Assembly: GCF_019931195.1 (NCBI RefSeq)
Contig: NZ_JAIOUO010000004.1
Location: 457,284-521,283, forward strand
From: Marinobacter sp. F4216
GTDB lineage: Bacteria; Pseudomonadota; Gammaproteobacteria; Pseudomonadales; Oleiphilaceae
Direction: 5' to 3'
Length of the DNA: 64,000 bases
The position numbers were made by a program, and so were the translations under genes. This document shows, in pieces, positions 51,967 to 61,163 of this stretch (positions are counted from its first letter, which is position 1; each line of letters opens with the position of its first letter). The notes beneath the pieces were generated by a model. That model was not told where the DNA came from, did no database searches, and was given only the letters and a program-made list of their open reading frames with translations.

Positions 51967-52132
51967 CGCCCTTAGCCGATAGAGATACCAAGGGAGGCCC
52001 CTCCCCTCTGGCGGGACCTAAAAGGGGTTGGGGTCGTTCCCAAGCTGAGCAGGTCACACGAAGCTGAATGCGGCGTTTTAAAGACTGATTGGGGGGTACA
52101 GAAGTGAAGCTACGGTCGCAAAGCGGACATTC
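51491..52132 (+). repeat. Duplicated segment, copy B: EamA 3' half plus tail
   Basis: Counterpart of 45065-45706, same orientation. It joins the direct repeat on its left and the promoter region of the siderophore island on its right (divergence starts after ACATTC at 52132). Confidence 0.92.
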
Positions 52133-52287
52133 CTATTAGCTCGTCAGACCTGATTAATATCTAACTTAGGAATTGATGCCTAATTCATATGCTTCCTAGC
52201 CTGCTTCGTTAATCCTCCACCTTGCAATGCCAATGCAAATCATTATCATTACCGAGCATCAGATTGCACTCGACGGAATCAGTGACC
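51967..52287. other. Intergenic region before the siderophore island
   Basis: The first 166 bases are the tail of duplicated copy B. From 52133 to 52234 I see no gene. A Fur-like box follows at 52235. This is the likely promoter region of the exbB operon. Confidence 0.5.
52235..52253. promoter_or_regulatory. Fur-like box of the exbB-tonB operon
   Basis: GCAAATCATTATCATTACC; its reverse complement matches the 19-base Fur consensus at 14 positions by hand alignment. It lies 35 bases before the exbB start, placing it over the expected promoter. Confidence 0.75.
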
Positions 52288-53079
52288 ATGCTCGACCCGA
52301 TTAGTTTTACCCACATACTCCCTGATCCCATGAGTCAGTTGGTCGATATGGGTGGGCCGATCATGCTGGTCTTAATGACCCTTACTCTGCTCGGGGCGAT
52401 CACATTTTGCTATCTGATGCTAATTGGGGCTCTCTACGCCCCGCGGATGACCGGACCACTAAAACGCACAATCGAACAGTGGCAGCAAGAGCCCTCGTCG
52501 GTGATTCCCAGTCGTTTACGCCCCGAAGGCGGCCTGCTGATCGGGAGGAACCCGCTTCGGCTGCTGGTGGCTGATGTGATCGACGCCCGCAAGCAGGGGA
52601 TCGATGGCCAGAAAATCCGGGAAATCGCGGCGCGAGATGCCGAACGAGCGCTGGAGCCGTTCGAGGCCCCCCTGAAAATCATGGAAGTGATTGCTGCCCT
52701 GGCCCCACTACTTGGGCTACTGGGAACGGTCATTGGCATGATGGAGGCCTTTGGTGCCATGGCTTCAGCCGAAGGCAGAGCGGACGCCGCTCTGCTCAGC
52801 GGAGGTATCTACAAGGCGCTTACCACCACGGCAGCGGGACTGGTGGTTGCGATTCCCTTTGCCGCGCTCGCCGCCTGGGTGGAATTCCGCTTGCGGCGAC
52901 TCCACGGCATGATCAATGGCACGCTGGTTACCATTTTGAACCCGTCGACTGCCACAGTCGCTGACGAGAGCCCGACCGCAGCGCCCACACCCTCAAACCA
53001 GGGAGACGCGGGAACCACCGATATACCGGATACGAAGACACAACACGAAGGGCTGGCTCTGCGCCATGCAACTGGTTGA
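52288..53079 (+). CDS. exbB: TonB-system energiser ExbB (MotA/TolQ/ExbB family)
   Basis: About 263 residues from the ATG at 52288. The first membrane helix is near residues 17-45, the second and third near 130-155 and 170-195. 'APLLGLLGTVIGMMEAFGAM' and 'YKALTTTAAGLVVAIPFAALAAW' are the conserved proton-channel helices of the family. ExbB forms the pentamer around ExbD and uses the proton motive force to drive TonB. The C-terminus is an extra Thr/Pro-rich tail of about 45 residues. It overlaps exbD by 14 bases. An upstream frame to 52222 lacks support. Confidence 0.92.
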   Translation: MLDPISFTHILPDPMSQLVDMGGPIMLVLMTLTLLGAITFCYLMLIGALYAPRMTGPLKRTIEQWQQEPSSVIPSRLRPEGGLLIGRNPLRLLVADVIDARKQGIDGQKIREIAARDAERALEPFEAPLKIMEVIAALAPLLGLLGTVIGMMEAFGAMASAEGRADAALLSGGIYKALTTTAAGLVVAIPFAALAAWVEFRLRRLHGMINGTLVTILNPSTATVADESPTAAPTPSNQGDAGTTDIPDTKTQHEGLALRHATG

Positions 53080-53461
53080 ACCGCGGCCAAACCGCCCTAT
53101 CCCGATTCGCCTGACGCCGCTGATCGACGTGGTGTTCATACTGCTGGTATTTTTCATGGTGACCAGTCGGCTTTCGCCGGTCGACACGCTGGAACTGGCG
53201 AATCACCGTGCCGAATCGCCTGCTAAAGCAACCACTCCATTGCCAACATTGGTTCTGGCCGTATCCGGCGAACTCCGCTGGAATAACGAAACCCGGCCTA
53301 TCGACCAGTTGGTGGAATCGCTGAAGCAAATGGAAGTTGAGGAAGTGGTGCTCAAGACCGAGGCGCGAGCCACCTTATCCCACTTCACTCAGGCATTGAG
53401 CCACTTGGAACAAGCCGGGATTACGACGCACTGGGAACGCACTGCTCCGGAGGCGCTATGA
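53066..53461 (+). CDS. exbD: ExbD, first copy, with proton-coupling Asp
   Basis: A 131-residue protein. One membrane helix at about residues 18-36 contains 'RLTPLIDVVFILLVFFMVTS', where Asp21 matches the essential membrane Asp (Asp25 of E. coli ExbD). The rest is a periplasmic domain of about 90 residues ('TLVLAVSGELRWNNETRPID'). It should form the moving core of the TonB motor within ExbB. It overlaps exbB by 14 bases and the second exbD by 4. Confidence 0.92.
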   Translation: MQLVEPRPNRPIPIRLTPLIDVVFILLVFFMVTSRLSPVDTLELANHRAESPAKATTPLPTLVLAVSGELRWNNETRPIDQLVESLKQMEVEEVVLKTEARATLSHFTQALSHLEQAGITTHWERTAPEAL

Positions 53462-53864
53462 TGGACCTCTCACCACCCTCTCTCGCCTCCGGCAAATCGT
53501 TACTGGACCGGGTGGAAGATGCCCTTTTACCACTGATCAATCTGGTTTTCCTGCTGCTGATGTTTTTCATCGCGGCCGGTCAGCTCGCAAGCATCCCCCT
53601 GCCAGATCTGCCTGGCACACCTGCCAACGACGCGCCGGTGCGTCCCGAGGCGCATCTGCTCGTTACCAGTGATGCTCGATGGCGCGTTGACGGGCAACCT
53701 GTTGACGAACAAAGTCTGCTGGCCTCGCTGCCAGAAATGGAAGAAAACGAGCCTCTGCGGATTGCCGCTGCGGAAACCATCACCATGGCCGACCTGACCA
53801 ATCTGTTTGCCCTGTTGGAAACCGGCGGTTATCACAGCGTATTGCTATTGACGGAGCCGCTGTT

Positions 53865-53868
<4 letters not shown>
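53458..53868 (+). CDS. ExbD-like second copy lacking the proton-coupling Asp
   Basis: A 136-residue ExbD family protein with the same layout as its neighbour: a membrane helix at about 22-42 and a periplasmic domain. In the helix 'LLPLINLVFLLLMFFIAAGQL' Asn28 stands where the first copy has Asp ('PLIDVVF'). The periplasmic parts align ('HLLVTSDARWRVDGQPVDEQS' against 'LVLAVSGELRWNNETRPIDQL'). It overlaps exbD and tonB by 4 bases each, so co-translation is likely. It may form a heterodimer with ExbD1. Confidence 0.88.
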
Positions 53869-54596
<728 letters not shown>

Positions 54597-54650
54597 GAGC
54601 CCCGACGGGCTCTACCCTTGATTCAAAGTCAACGAACCCGGAGTTTTTCT

Positions 54651-56441
54651 GTGTCGCAATCCCCCAGTCCATCCGACAGTAGCTTTACCGCGCTGGTACG
54701 CCTGCTGAAGTACGCGCGTGGCTATCGAAGGCAGATTATTGCTGCAACCGCCTGCTCCATTATCAATAAACTGTTCGACATCGCCCCGGAAATTCTGATC
54801 GGGGTCGCCATCGACGTAGTGGTGAATCAGGAACAAAGCTTCGTGGCGGGGCTCGGCTTCGAATCGGCACGGGAACAAATCACCATCCTTGCGGTGCTGA
54901 CCTTCTTCATCTGGGCCGGTGAATCGCTGTTCGAATATCTGTTTCAGATCCTCTGGCGCAACCTTGCTCAGCGTCTGCAATCGGATCTTCGACAGGATGC
55001 CTACGAACACACCCAACGGCTGGACATGAGCTTTTTCGAGGCGCGCAGTTCCGGTCAGCTGGTCGCTACAATGAATGACGATGTCAACCAGCTGGAGCGC
55101 TTCCTCGACGGCGGCGCCAACGCCATGATTCAGGTCCTGGTCACGGTCGTGGCGGTGGGCGCTGTGTTCTTCGTTATTTCCCCCACCGTGGCCCTGCTGG
55201 CGTTCACACCGATACCTCTGATCATCTGGGGCGCGTTTTACTTCCAGCGCAAGGCCGGACCACTCTACGCCGATGTGCGGGATAAGGTAGGCGATCTGTC
55301 CAGCCGCCTGGCCAATAACCTCGGCGGCATCGCCACCATCAAAAGCTTTACTGCGGAGCAGCGCGAGGCAGAGCGCCTGAAAGCCAGCAGCGAGGCGTAT
55401 GTGCAAGCCAACCGCCGAGCTATCCGGATCAGCTCTGCGTTTATCCCTGTCATTCGGATGGCGATCCTTGCCGGTTTCCTTGCCACCTTCACCGTGGGCG
55501 GAATGATGGCTCTGGAAGGCACGTTGAATGTCGGAGCCTACGGCGTTCTGGTTTTCCTTACCCAGCGCTTGCTCTGGCCTTTGACCGGGCTTGCGGAGGT
55601 TATTGACCTGTTCGAACGGGCCATGGCCAGCACTCGTCGGATTCTCAACCTACTCGCCGAGCCAGTCCATGTACGGGACGACGGCGGTAGAGATCTACCC
55701 CAACCAGTGCGAGGTGACGTAGAGTTTCGCAATGTCAGTTTCCATTACGAAGAGAGCGGCGCTGGCATCCGGGAGATCAACCTCAAGATACCCGCCGGCC
55801 ACACCCTGGCTTTGGTAGGCGCAACCGGCTCTGGCAAATCCACGCTGATCAAACTCCTGCTTCGTTTCTATGATCCAGGCGAAGGTGACATCTGCATTGA
55901 TGGTCTGCCGCTACGGCATATCAACCTCCAATCCCTGCGAAGTGCTATTGGCCTGGTGAGTCAGGACGTCTACCTGTTCGAAGGTTCTATCCGCGAAAAC
56001 CTTGCCTATGGAAACCCGGATGCCACCGATGAACAAATCAAGGAGGCCGCCAAAACTGCCGAAGCCTGGTCCTTTATCAACGCCCTTCCGCAAGGTCTGG
56101 ATACACCGGTCGGCGAGCGCGGAGTGCGACTCTCCGGGGGCCAGCGTCAGCGACTCTCCCTGGCTCGCGCGCTTCTAAAGGACCCACCCATTCTCGTTCT
56201 GGACGAGGCCACCAGTGCGATAGATAACGAAACGGAAGCGGCCATCCAGCGTTCACTTCGCCGCATAGGGCACAACCGCACGGTCATCATGATTGCTCAC
56301 CGGCTTTCAACGATTGTCGATGCCGACACCATCGCGGTGATTGAAAACGGCCGGGTAATTGAACAGGGAAGCCACGAAACTCTGATTGCCAAAGGCGGGG
56401 CTTATCTGGCCCAGTGGCGCGTCCAAACCGGTCAAGCGTGA
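54651..56441 (+). CDS. MsbA-like ABC exporter in the siderophore island
   Basis: About 596 residues from a GTG at 54651 with GGAG upstream. Six membrane helices (about residues 20-320) lead into an ATPase domain with Walker A 'GATGSGKSTLIK', signature 'RLSGGQRQRLSLARAL', Walker B 'ILVLDEATS' and 'AHRLST'. It is a complete half-transporter that should act as a homodimer. Family members export lipids, peptides or siderophores; in some bacteria related proteins sit in siderophore clusters and import or recycle them. No siderophore biosynthesis genes are in the window, so its cargo is unclear. Confidence 0.88.
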   Translation: MSQSPSPSDSSFTALVRLLKYARGYRRQIIAATACSIINKLFDIAPEILIGVAIDVVVNQEQSFVAGLGFESAREQITILAVLTFFIWAGESLFEYLFQILWRNLAQRLQSDLRQDAYEHTQRLDMSFFEARSSGQLVATMNDDVNQLERFLDGGANAMIQVLVTVVAVGAVFFVISPTVALLAFTPIPLIIWGAFYFQRKAGPLYADVRDKVGDLSSRLANNLGGIATIKSFTAEQREAERLKASSEAYVQANRRAIRISSAFIPVIRMAILAGFLATFTVGGMMALEGTLNVGAYGVLVFLTQRLLWPLTGLAEVIDLFERAMASTRRILNLLAEPVHVRDDGGRDLPQPVRGDVEFRNVSFHYEESGAGIREINLKIPAGHTLALVGATGSGKSTLIKLLLRFYDPGEGDICIDGLPLRHINLQSLRSAIGLVSQDVYLFEGSIRENLAYGNPDATDEQIKEAAKTAEAWSFINALPQGLDTPVGERGVRLSGGQRQRLSLARALLKDPPILVLDEATSAIDNETEAAIQRSLRRIGHNRTVIMIAHRLSTIVDADTIAVIENGRVIEQGSHETLIAKGGAYLAQWRVQTGQA

Positions 56442-56458
56442 ATTCCTTTTTTGCGATT

Positions 56459-56477
56459 GATAGTGATTCGCATTTAT
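56459..56477. promoter_or_regulatory. Fur-like box before fhuC
   Basis: GATAGTGATTCGCATTTAT matches the 19-base Fur consensus at 12 positions by hand alignment. It lies between the exporter stop and the fhuC ATG, indicating a separate iron-responsive promoter for the fhuCDB-fhuF part. Confidence 0.6.
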
Positions 56478-56512
56478 ATTAACCTGCGACCTACTAGCAA
56501 GAGGGAGTCTGC

Positions 56513-57286
56513 ATGTCGGCGTTCTTTGACGTATCAAACCTGAGTGTTCGAATTGGTGAAACCCCCATCCTCGACAACATTAACCTTGGGTTCAGGGAGG
56601 GCGAGGTTACCGCCCTGCTGGGCCATAACGGCTCAGGGAAGTCGACACTGTTAAAAGTTCTGGCGCGGCATCAGGCTCCGTCGAGGGGACAGGTCAGTTT
56701 GGAGGGCCAGCCCGTGCAAAAATGTGGCGCCCGCGCTTTTGCCCGCACCGTGGGTTACCTGCCCCAGCACCCACCAGCAACCGACGGTCTGACGGTGCGC
56801 GAGCTGGTCAATCTCGGGCGCTATCCCTGGCGCGGCCCACTTGGTCGATACAAGAACGAAGACCACGCACTGATCGATCAGGCCATCCGAGACACCGGGC
56901 TTCAACACTTCGCGCACAGGGCGGTCGACACCCTCTCCGGCGGCGAACGTCAGCGGGCGTGGATTGCGATGCTGCTGGCGCAGCAAACTCGTTGCCTGCT
57001 TCTGGACGAACCCATTTCGGCGCTGGACGTAAAACATCAGGTCGAAACCCTTCGTCTGGTGCATCGTCTGGCCGAACAACGGGATCTGACCGTGATCGTG
57101 GTACTGCACGATGTGGACCTGGCAGCTCGTTTCTGCGATCGCCTGGTCGCCGTCAAGCACGGCCGACTCGTGGCCGACGGCACGCCCCGGGAAATCATGG
57201 AAGCCGGCACACTGGAAACCATTTACGACGTGCCCATGGGCGTCATGGCGCGAGCTCCCGGCCACTGGGTTTCCTATGTTCACTAG
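56513..57286 (+). CDS. fhuC: Siderophore ABC transporter ATPase (FhuC-like)
   Basis: A 257-residue ATPase. Walker A is 'LLGHNGSGKSTLLK' (about residues 36-49), the signature is 'TLSGGERQRAWIAML' and Walker B is 'CLLLDEPISALD'. 'GYLPQHPPATDGLTVRELVNLGRYPWRGPLGR' is typical of the FepC/FhuC group. With FhuB and FhuD it powers uptake of ferric hydroxamate siderophores across the inner membrane. It overlaps fhuD by 11 bases. Confidence 0.92.
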   Translation: MSAFFDVSNLSVRIGETPILDNINLGFREGEVTALLGHNGSGKSTLLKVLARHQAPSRGQVSLEGQPVQKCGARAFARTVGYLPQHPPATDGLTVRELVNLGRYPWRGPLGRYKNEDHALIDQAIRDTGLQHFAHRAVDTLSGGERQRAWIAMLLAQQTRCLLLDEPISALDVKHQVETLRLVHRLAEQRDLTVIVVLHDVDLAARFCDRLVAVKHGRLVADGTPREIMEAGTLETIYDVPMGVMARAPGHWVSYVH

Positions 57287-58214
57287 GCTGTTCACGAATA
57301 GCCGGCTGCTGGTCGTAGCGCTAGCAATACTGGCCGCCGCGCCCTCCTTTGCTGGGTCCTGGCACCATGAAAATGGCACTTTGGAACTCGACGAGCGACC
57401 TCAGCGCATCGTCGCGCTCAACTGGGCGGCCACCGAGGCCCTGTTACTACTGGGCGTTACTCCCGTAGGCGTGGCCGATCTGGCGGGCTATAGCTATTGG
57501 GTGGCCGAACCTTCGTTACCCGAGTCGGGCGTTCACAATGTCGGCACTCGGGTCGCCCCCAGCCTGGAAGCGATCGCCGAGTTGAAACCGGATCTGATCG
57601 TCACCAGTGCCGAAATGGCACCCGCCGCCGATCTGCTGGAACAAATTGCACCAACCTATGTGGTTAGCGTTTACCGGAAAGGCTCACAGCCCTTCAATCA
57701 AGCCCTCAGCATGCTCACCACACTGGGTCAAATACTGGACCGTGAAGAACGGGCCCAGGCAGTGATTGACGACATCGAACAAACCCTCGCTCGGCTTCGG
57801 GCTCGGTTGGCCAACGCCGGAGTGACAGAGCGCCCGGTGGCATTGGTAAATTTTCTGGATGATCGCCACGTGCGTATCTATGCGCCCAACGGCCTTTTTC
57901 AAACCGCACTCGATGCGCTCGGGCTGACTAACGCCTGGCCCCACGATGGCAATTTCTGGGGCTTTTCAGTCGTTGGCCTGGAAGCAATCGCGCCGTTTCC
58001 TGACGCCCGGCTGGTCGTACTGTCGCCTACGCCGCCCGGACTGAGCGAAAACCTTACTGATAGTCCTTTCTGGACACACTTTCCACCGGTTCAGCGCGAC
58101 CAGGTGTACCAAGTGGATGCGGTCTGGCCCTTTGGCGGCGTATTCCCGGTGAAGCGCCTTGCCCTCCAGATTACCGACAGCCTGTTGGCCGGAGGTTCCA
58201 ACCTTGTACAGTGA
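57276..58214 (+). CDS. fhuD: Periplasmic ferri-siderophore-binding protein (FhuD-like)
   Basis: About 312 residues from the ATG at 57276. The signal peptide ends near residue 26 ('LAILAAAPSFAG'). The type III binding-protein fold is visible: 'RPQRIVALNWAATEALLLLGVTPVGVADLAGY', 'LEAIAELKPDLIVTSAEM', and a C-terminal lobe with 'FWGFSVVGLEAIAPF'. It captures ferric hydroxamates in the periplasm and hands them to FhuB. It overlaps fhuC by 11 bases and fhuB by 11 bases. Confidence 0.88.
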   Translation: MFTRLFTNSRLLVVALAILAAAPSFAGSWHHENGTLELDERPQRIVALNWAATEALLLLGVTPVGVADLAGYSYWVAEPSLPESGVHNVGTRVAPSLEAIAELKPDLIVTSAEMAPAADLLEQIAPTYVVSVYRKGSQPFNQALSMLTTLGQILDREERAQAVIDDIEQTLARLRARLANAGVTERPVALVNFLDDRHVRIYAPNGLFQTALDALGLTNAWPHDGNFWGFSVVGLEAIAPFPDARLVVLSPTPPGLSENLTDSPFWTHFPPVQRDQVYQVDAVWPFGGVFPVKRLALQITDSLLAGGSNLVQ

Positions 58215-60234
58215 CGCCTCTCCCCTACACGCGCAACGACCGACACTTCCGGCCCGACTGCCAATGGCAGCCGCCGCTCTCTGGTTCACTGCATTTCTTG
58301 CCAGCGCCCTGCCCTGGCTGAATCAGCTTGAGCCCGCGGCTCTCTTAAGCGCCTTCTGGACCTTCAACCCCGATAGTTACCCCTCCGTACTGGCCCATTT
58401 CAGCTGGGCACCGCGGGTCTCGATGGCAATACTGGTGGGCGCAGCGCTGGGACTGGCCGGCGCAGTGACCCAACAAATTCTGGGCAATCCACTGGCCTCG
58501 CCGACCACGCTGGGGGTCGCCGCCGGAAGCCAGTTTGGTGTCACCGTCGCTTCCCTGTTTTTTCCGGGCGTACTGGCCTTCAGCCCCGATCTGCCAGCCA
58601 TTGCAGGCGGTCTGCTGGCCATTGCCATGGTCATCGCCCTGACGTGGCGCCTGGGCTTCTCGCCGGTAACGGTTATCCTCGCCGGACTGGTGATCACCTT
58701 TTTCTTGGGCGCCATGAACATGGCCTTCCTGCTGCTCAAAGGCGAATGGCTGGGCAACTTGTTCATCTGGGGCGCGGGTTCTCTGATGCAGAACAACTGG
58801 CAGCCCTTTATCAATCTGTGGCCCCGCGTTCTCATTCTGGCGAGCCTCATGTTGCTGTTGATGCGTCCACTGCAACTGCTCCAGCTTGGCGAGACATCGG
58901 CCAACTCTCTGGGCGCGCGAGTGAGCTGGGTTCGCGCCTCGGCGCTTTTTCTCGTGGTGATGCTCAGCGCCACGGTGGTCAGTCGGGTCGGCGTAATTGC
59001 CTTTGTCGGCCTGGCGGCCCCGGTACTGGCCCGGTTGTTGGGCGCACGTACACTCGAATCCCGGATTGGCTGGAGCACGATGCTGGGCGGCGGCCTGCTG
59101 CTACTGGCAGATACCCTGGCCCACTTGGCCTCGTCCTGGGGGGATGGTTCGCTCATTCCCACTGGCACCACGACGGCGCTCATTGGCGGGCCGATCATCC
59201 TGTTGGCCCTGCAAGGCTTCAGGAACGCCCACCACATGCCGGGCCAGACCTCCACCCCGGCCGGCTTTCTGCCGCGACGGAGGCCTGCTGGAATTGTCTG
59301 CGCGATAGTTGCCGCGCTGCTATTACTGACCGTTTCTATCTCCATGGGCTGGTCACCGGGTCTGGACGGATGGAGCTGGACTCAGGTCAGCCAATGGAAC
59401 GACGCGTGGGTGTGGCGAGGCCCGAGAATGTTGGCGGCAATTCTGGCCGGTGTGGCACTCGGGCTGGCCGGAACACTGATTCAGAGAATGACCGGTAACC
59501 CAATGGGCAGCCCCGAAATGCTGGGCATTAGCGGCGGTGCTGCCTTGCTGATGGTGGTGGTTGTGCTTTCCGGCCTGGAGGCTGGTCGCACAGTCCAGCT
59601 GATTGCAGCCACCGGTGGCGCGGCCGGGGCACTTGGCCTGCTTATTATCTTGGCTCGCCGTCACCGCTTTGCCGGCAACCAATTACTGCTGGGCGGCCTG
59701 GCCCTGTACGTATTCATGGACGCAGGGCTGCGCCTGGTTATGGCCTCCGGCGGCACCGAGGCGTCCAAGCTGTTGAGCTGGATGTATGGCTCTACCTGGC
59801 TGGTGTCTGAGTCAGAGGCTATCGGATTACTGGTTTTCGTCTTGGCCATCAGCGCTATGCTGGCAGCCATTGTCCGCCCGCTGACGATCCTGCCCCTTGG
59901 TGATATCTCAGCGTCATCATTGGGCTTGTCGGTTGGCCGGGCCCGCCTGTTACTACTTCTTCTGGCTGCCGTGATGACGGCAGCCGCAACGGTCGTGATC
60001 GGACCACTCAGCTTTGTTGGACTGATTGCACCTCACCTGGCTCGTGTACTCGGGCAGCAAACCGTTGGCCGCCAACTCCAGACCGCAGCCTTGGTTGGTG
60101 GTCTGCTGCTGGGCGTCGCGGATTACTTCTCCCGGATCGTCGTCTATCCCAATCAGCTACCGGCAGGCTTACTCGCGGCCCTTGTCGGCGGCTTGTATTT
60201 CCTGTGGGGGCTCAGCCGACATGGCCGAGCCTGA
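58204..60234 (+). CDS. fhuB: Double-length siderophore permease (FhuB-like)
   Basis: About 676 residues, two fused FecCD-type permease halves, as in FhuB. Each half has about ten helices: 'LGLAGAVTQQILGNPLASPTTLGV' marks the first and 'LGLAGTLIQRMTGNPMGSPEMLGISGG' the second; 'GVIAFVGLAAPVLAR' and 'GPLSFVGLIAPHLAR' are the paired coupling motifs. A TTG at 58204 is the likely start since GGAGG lies 8 bases before it. It forms the inner-membrane channel for ferric hydroxamates with FhuC and FhuD. Confidence 0.9.
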   Translation: MYSDASPLHAQRPTLPARLPMAAAALWFTAFLASALPWLNQLEPAALLSAFWTFNPDSYPSVLAHFSWAPRVSMAILVGAALGLAGAVTQQILGNPLASPTTLGVAAGSQFGVTVASLFFPGVLAFSPDLPAIAGGLLAIAMVIALTWRLGFSPVTVILAGLVITFFLGAMNMAFLLLKGEWLGNLFIWGAGSLMQNNWQPFINLWPRVLILASLMLLLMRPLQLLQLGETSANSLGARVSWVRASALFLVVMLSATVVSRVGVIAFVGLAAPVLARLLGARTLESRIGWSTMLGGGLLLLADTLAHLASSWGDGSLIPTGTTTALIGGPIILLALQGFRNAHHMPGQTSTPAGFLPRRRPAGIVCAIVAALLLLTVSISMGWSPGLDGWSWTQVSQWNDAWVWRGPRMLAAILAGVALGLAGTLIQRMTGNPMGSPEMLGISGGAALLMVVVVLSGLEAGRTVQLIAATGGAAGALGLLIILARRHRFAGNQLLLGGLALYVFMDAGLRLVMASGGTEASKLLSWMYGSTWLVSESEAIGLLVFVLAISAMLAAIVRPLTILPLGDISASSLGLSVGRARLLLLLLAAVMTAAATVVIGPLSFVGLIAPHLARVLGQQTVGRQLQTAALVGGLLLGVADYFSRIVVYPNQLPAGLLAALVGGLYFLWGLSRHGRA

Positions 60235-61048
60235 ACGCAGTCCAGACCTGACGGCCTGGGCCGATCGCTACGACCGGTTACTGGGCGCCTCGGGGCTCGA
60301 TCGGAGAACCGTTCTTAACAACGCCCTCCAGGGGGACCGAGGACAACGTCGGCGGCTGTTTTCTCTGGCCCAGTGCCTCGCACAACCTGATCTCCTGATT
60401 CGTCAGATAGCAGAGGATTATCCACACGCCTGTTCGCCCCAAAGCCGCAGAGCCTACCTGTCAGTACTTCATCAGGGCTTGGCTCTGTCCGTAATAGCGC
60501 CACTTACCGTGCGCCTGTTTCGTGATGGTCAGGCCCCCGCCCCCAATCCCGATCGCATTTTCCTGGAACCCCTGGCGCAAGGGGAACAAACGACAATGCG
60601 ATGGTTTCAGGCGCCCGACGAGGTACCGTTGGATGAGTCAGGTTTCATACACGAGGCAGGAAAGCAGACCTCGCACTGGTACCCGACATTTCGGCAAGCC
60701 TTTGGTGTGAGCCCGGGAGCCTACTGGAGCAGCGTTGGGCTGGGGTTGGGAGCGCCTTTCTCCGCAGTGTGGAACCTGGCGGAACCCAACTCGCTGTGCG
60801 ATCTCGCACAGCAATGGCTAGCGGCGTTCAATAATGACACCGATCGGTTTGTGGGCTGGATTCCTGCGGTCTTTGGTGAGCAGACAACGGCGATTCCCCA
60901 GCGCAAAGGCTGCTGCCTGAAATACCTGTTGCCGGAGGGCGGATACTGTGGGACCTGCGGGGTATACCGCAAGCAGAGGATGGCGGCACTCAGCCCGCAG
61001 GGCCGACGCCAAACGCCAGGCCAATGGCGGCCAGAGCGACAACAATAA
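60221..61048 (+). CDS. fhuF: FhuF-like siderophore-iron reductase
   Basis: About 275 residues from the ATG at 60221, overlapping fhuB by 14 bases. The C-terminal 'GCCLKYLLPEGGYCGTCGVYR' has the CC-x10-CxxC pattern of the FhuF [2Fe-2S] site (about residues 233-248). FhuF-type proteins reduce the iron of ferric hydroxamates in the cytoplasm so that it can leave the siderophore. The rest of the protein is divergent from E. coli FhuF. It completes the fhuCDB unit functionally. Confidence 0.85.
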   Translation: MAEPERSPDLTAWADRYDRLLGASGLDRRTVLNNALQGDRGQRRRLFSLAQCLAQPDLLIRQIAEDYPHACSPQSRRAYLSVLHQGLALSVIAPLTVRLFRDGQAPAPNPDRIFLEPLAQGEQTTMRWFQAPDEVPLDESGFIHEAGKQTSHWYPTFRQAFGVSPGAYWSSVGLGLGAPFSAVWNLAEPNSLCDLAQQWLAAFNNDTDRFVGWIPAVFGEQTTAIPQRKGCCLKYLLPEGGYCGTCGVYRKQRMAALSPQGRRQTPGQWRPERQQ

Positions 61049-61103
61049 TACTGGCAACTGCGGCCAGTTTAAGTCCTTCGATCATTTCCTGTTCGGGTGT
61101 CAT
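60990..61103 (-). CDS. 37-residue single-helix membrane peptide beside the receptor
   Basis: A short open frame, ATG at 61103 to stop at 60990, encoding 'MTPEQEMIEGLKLAAVASII' then a hydrophobic run ending GVGPAG. It would be one membrane helix with a short acidic N-terminus. It lies 61 bases beyond the receptor stop on the same strand and overlaps the 3' end of the FhuF-like gene on the other strand. The ribosome site is unclear (AGGG about 9 bases before the start). No family is recognised. It could be real or chance. Confidence 0.4.
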   Translation of the reverse strand: MTPEQEMIEGLKLAAVASIIVVALAAIGLAFGVGPAG

Positions 61104-61163
61104 TCCTTCGCGCCCTGTTGCAAATTCGCCGGGAGCGGGGCAATCCCTGCCCCCGGCGCCGGA

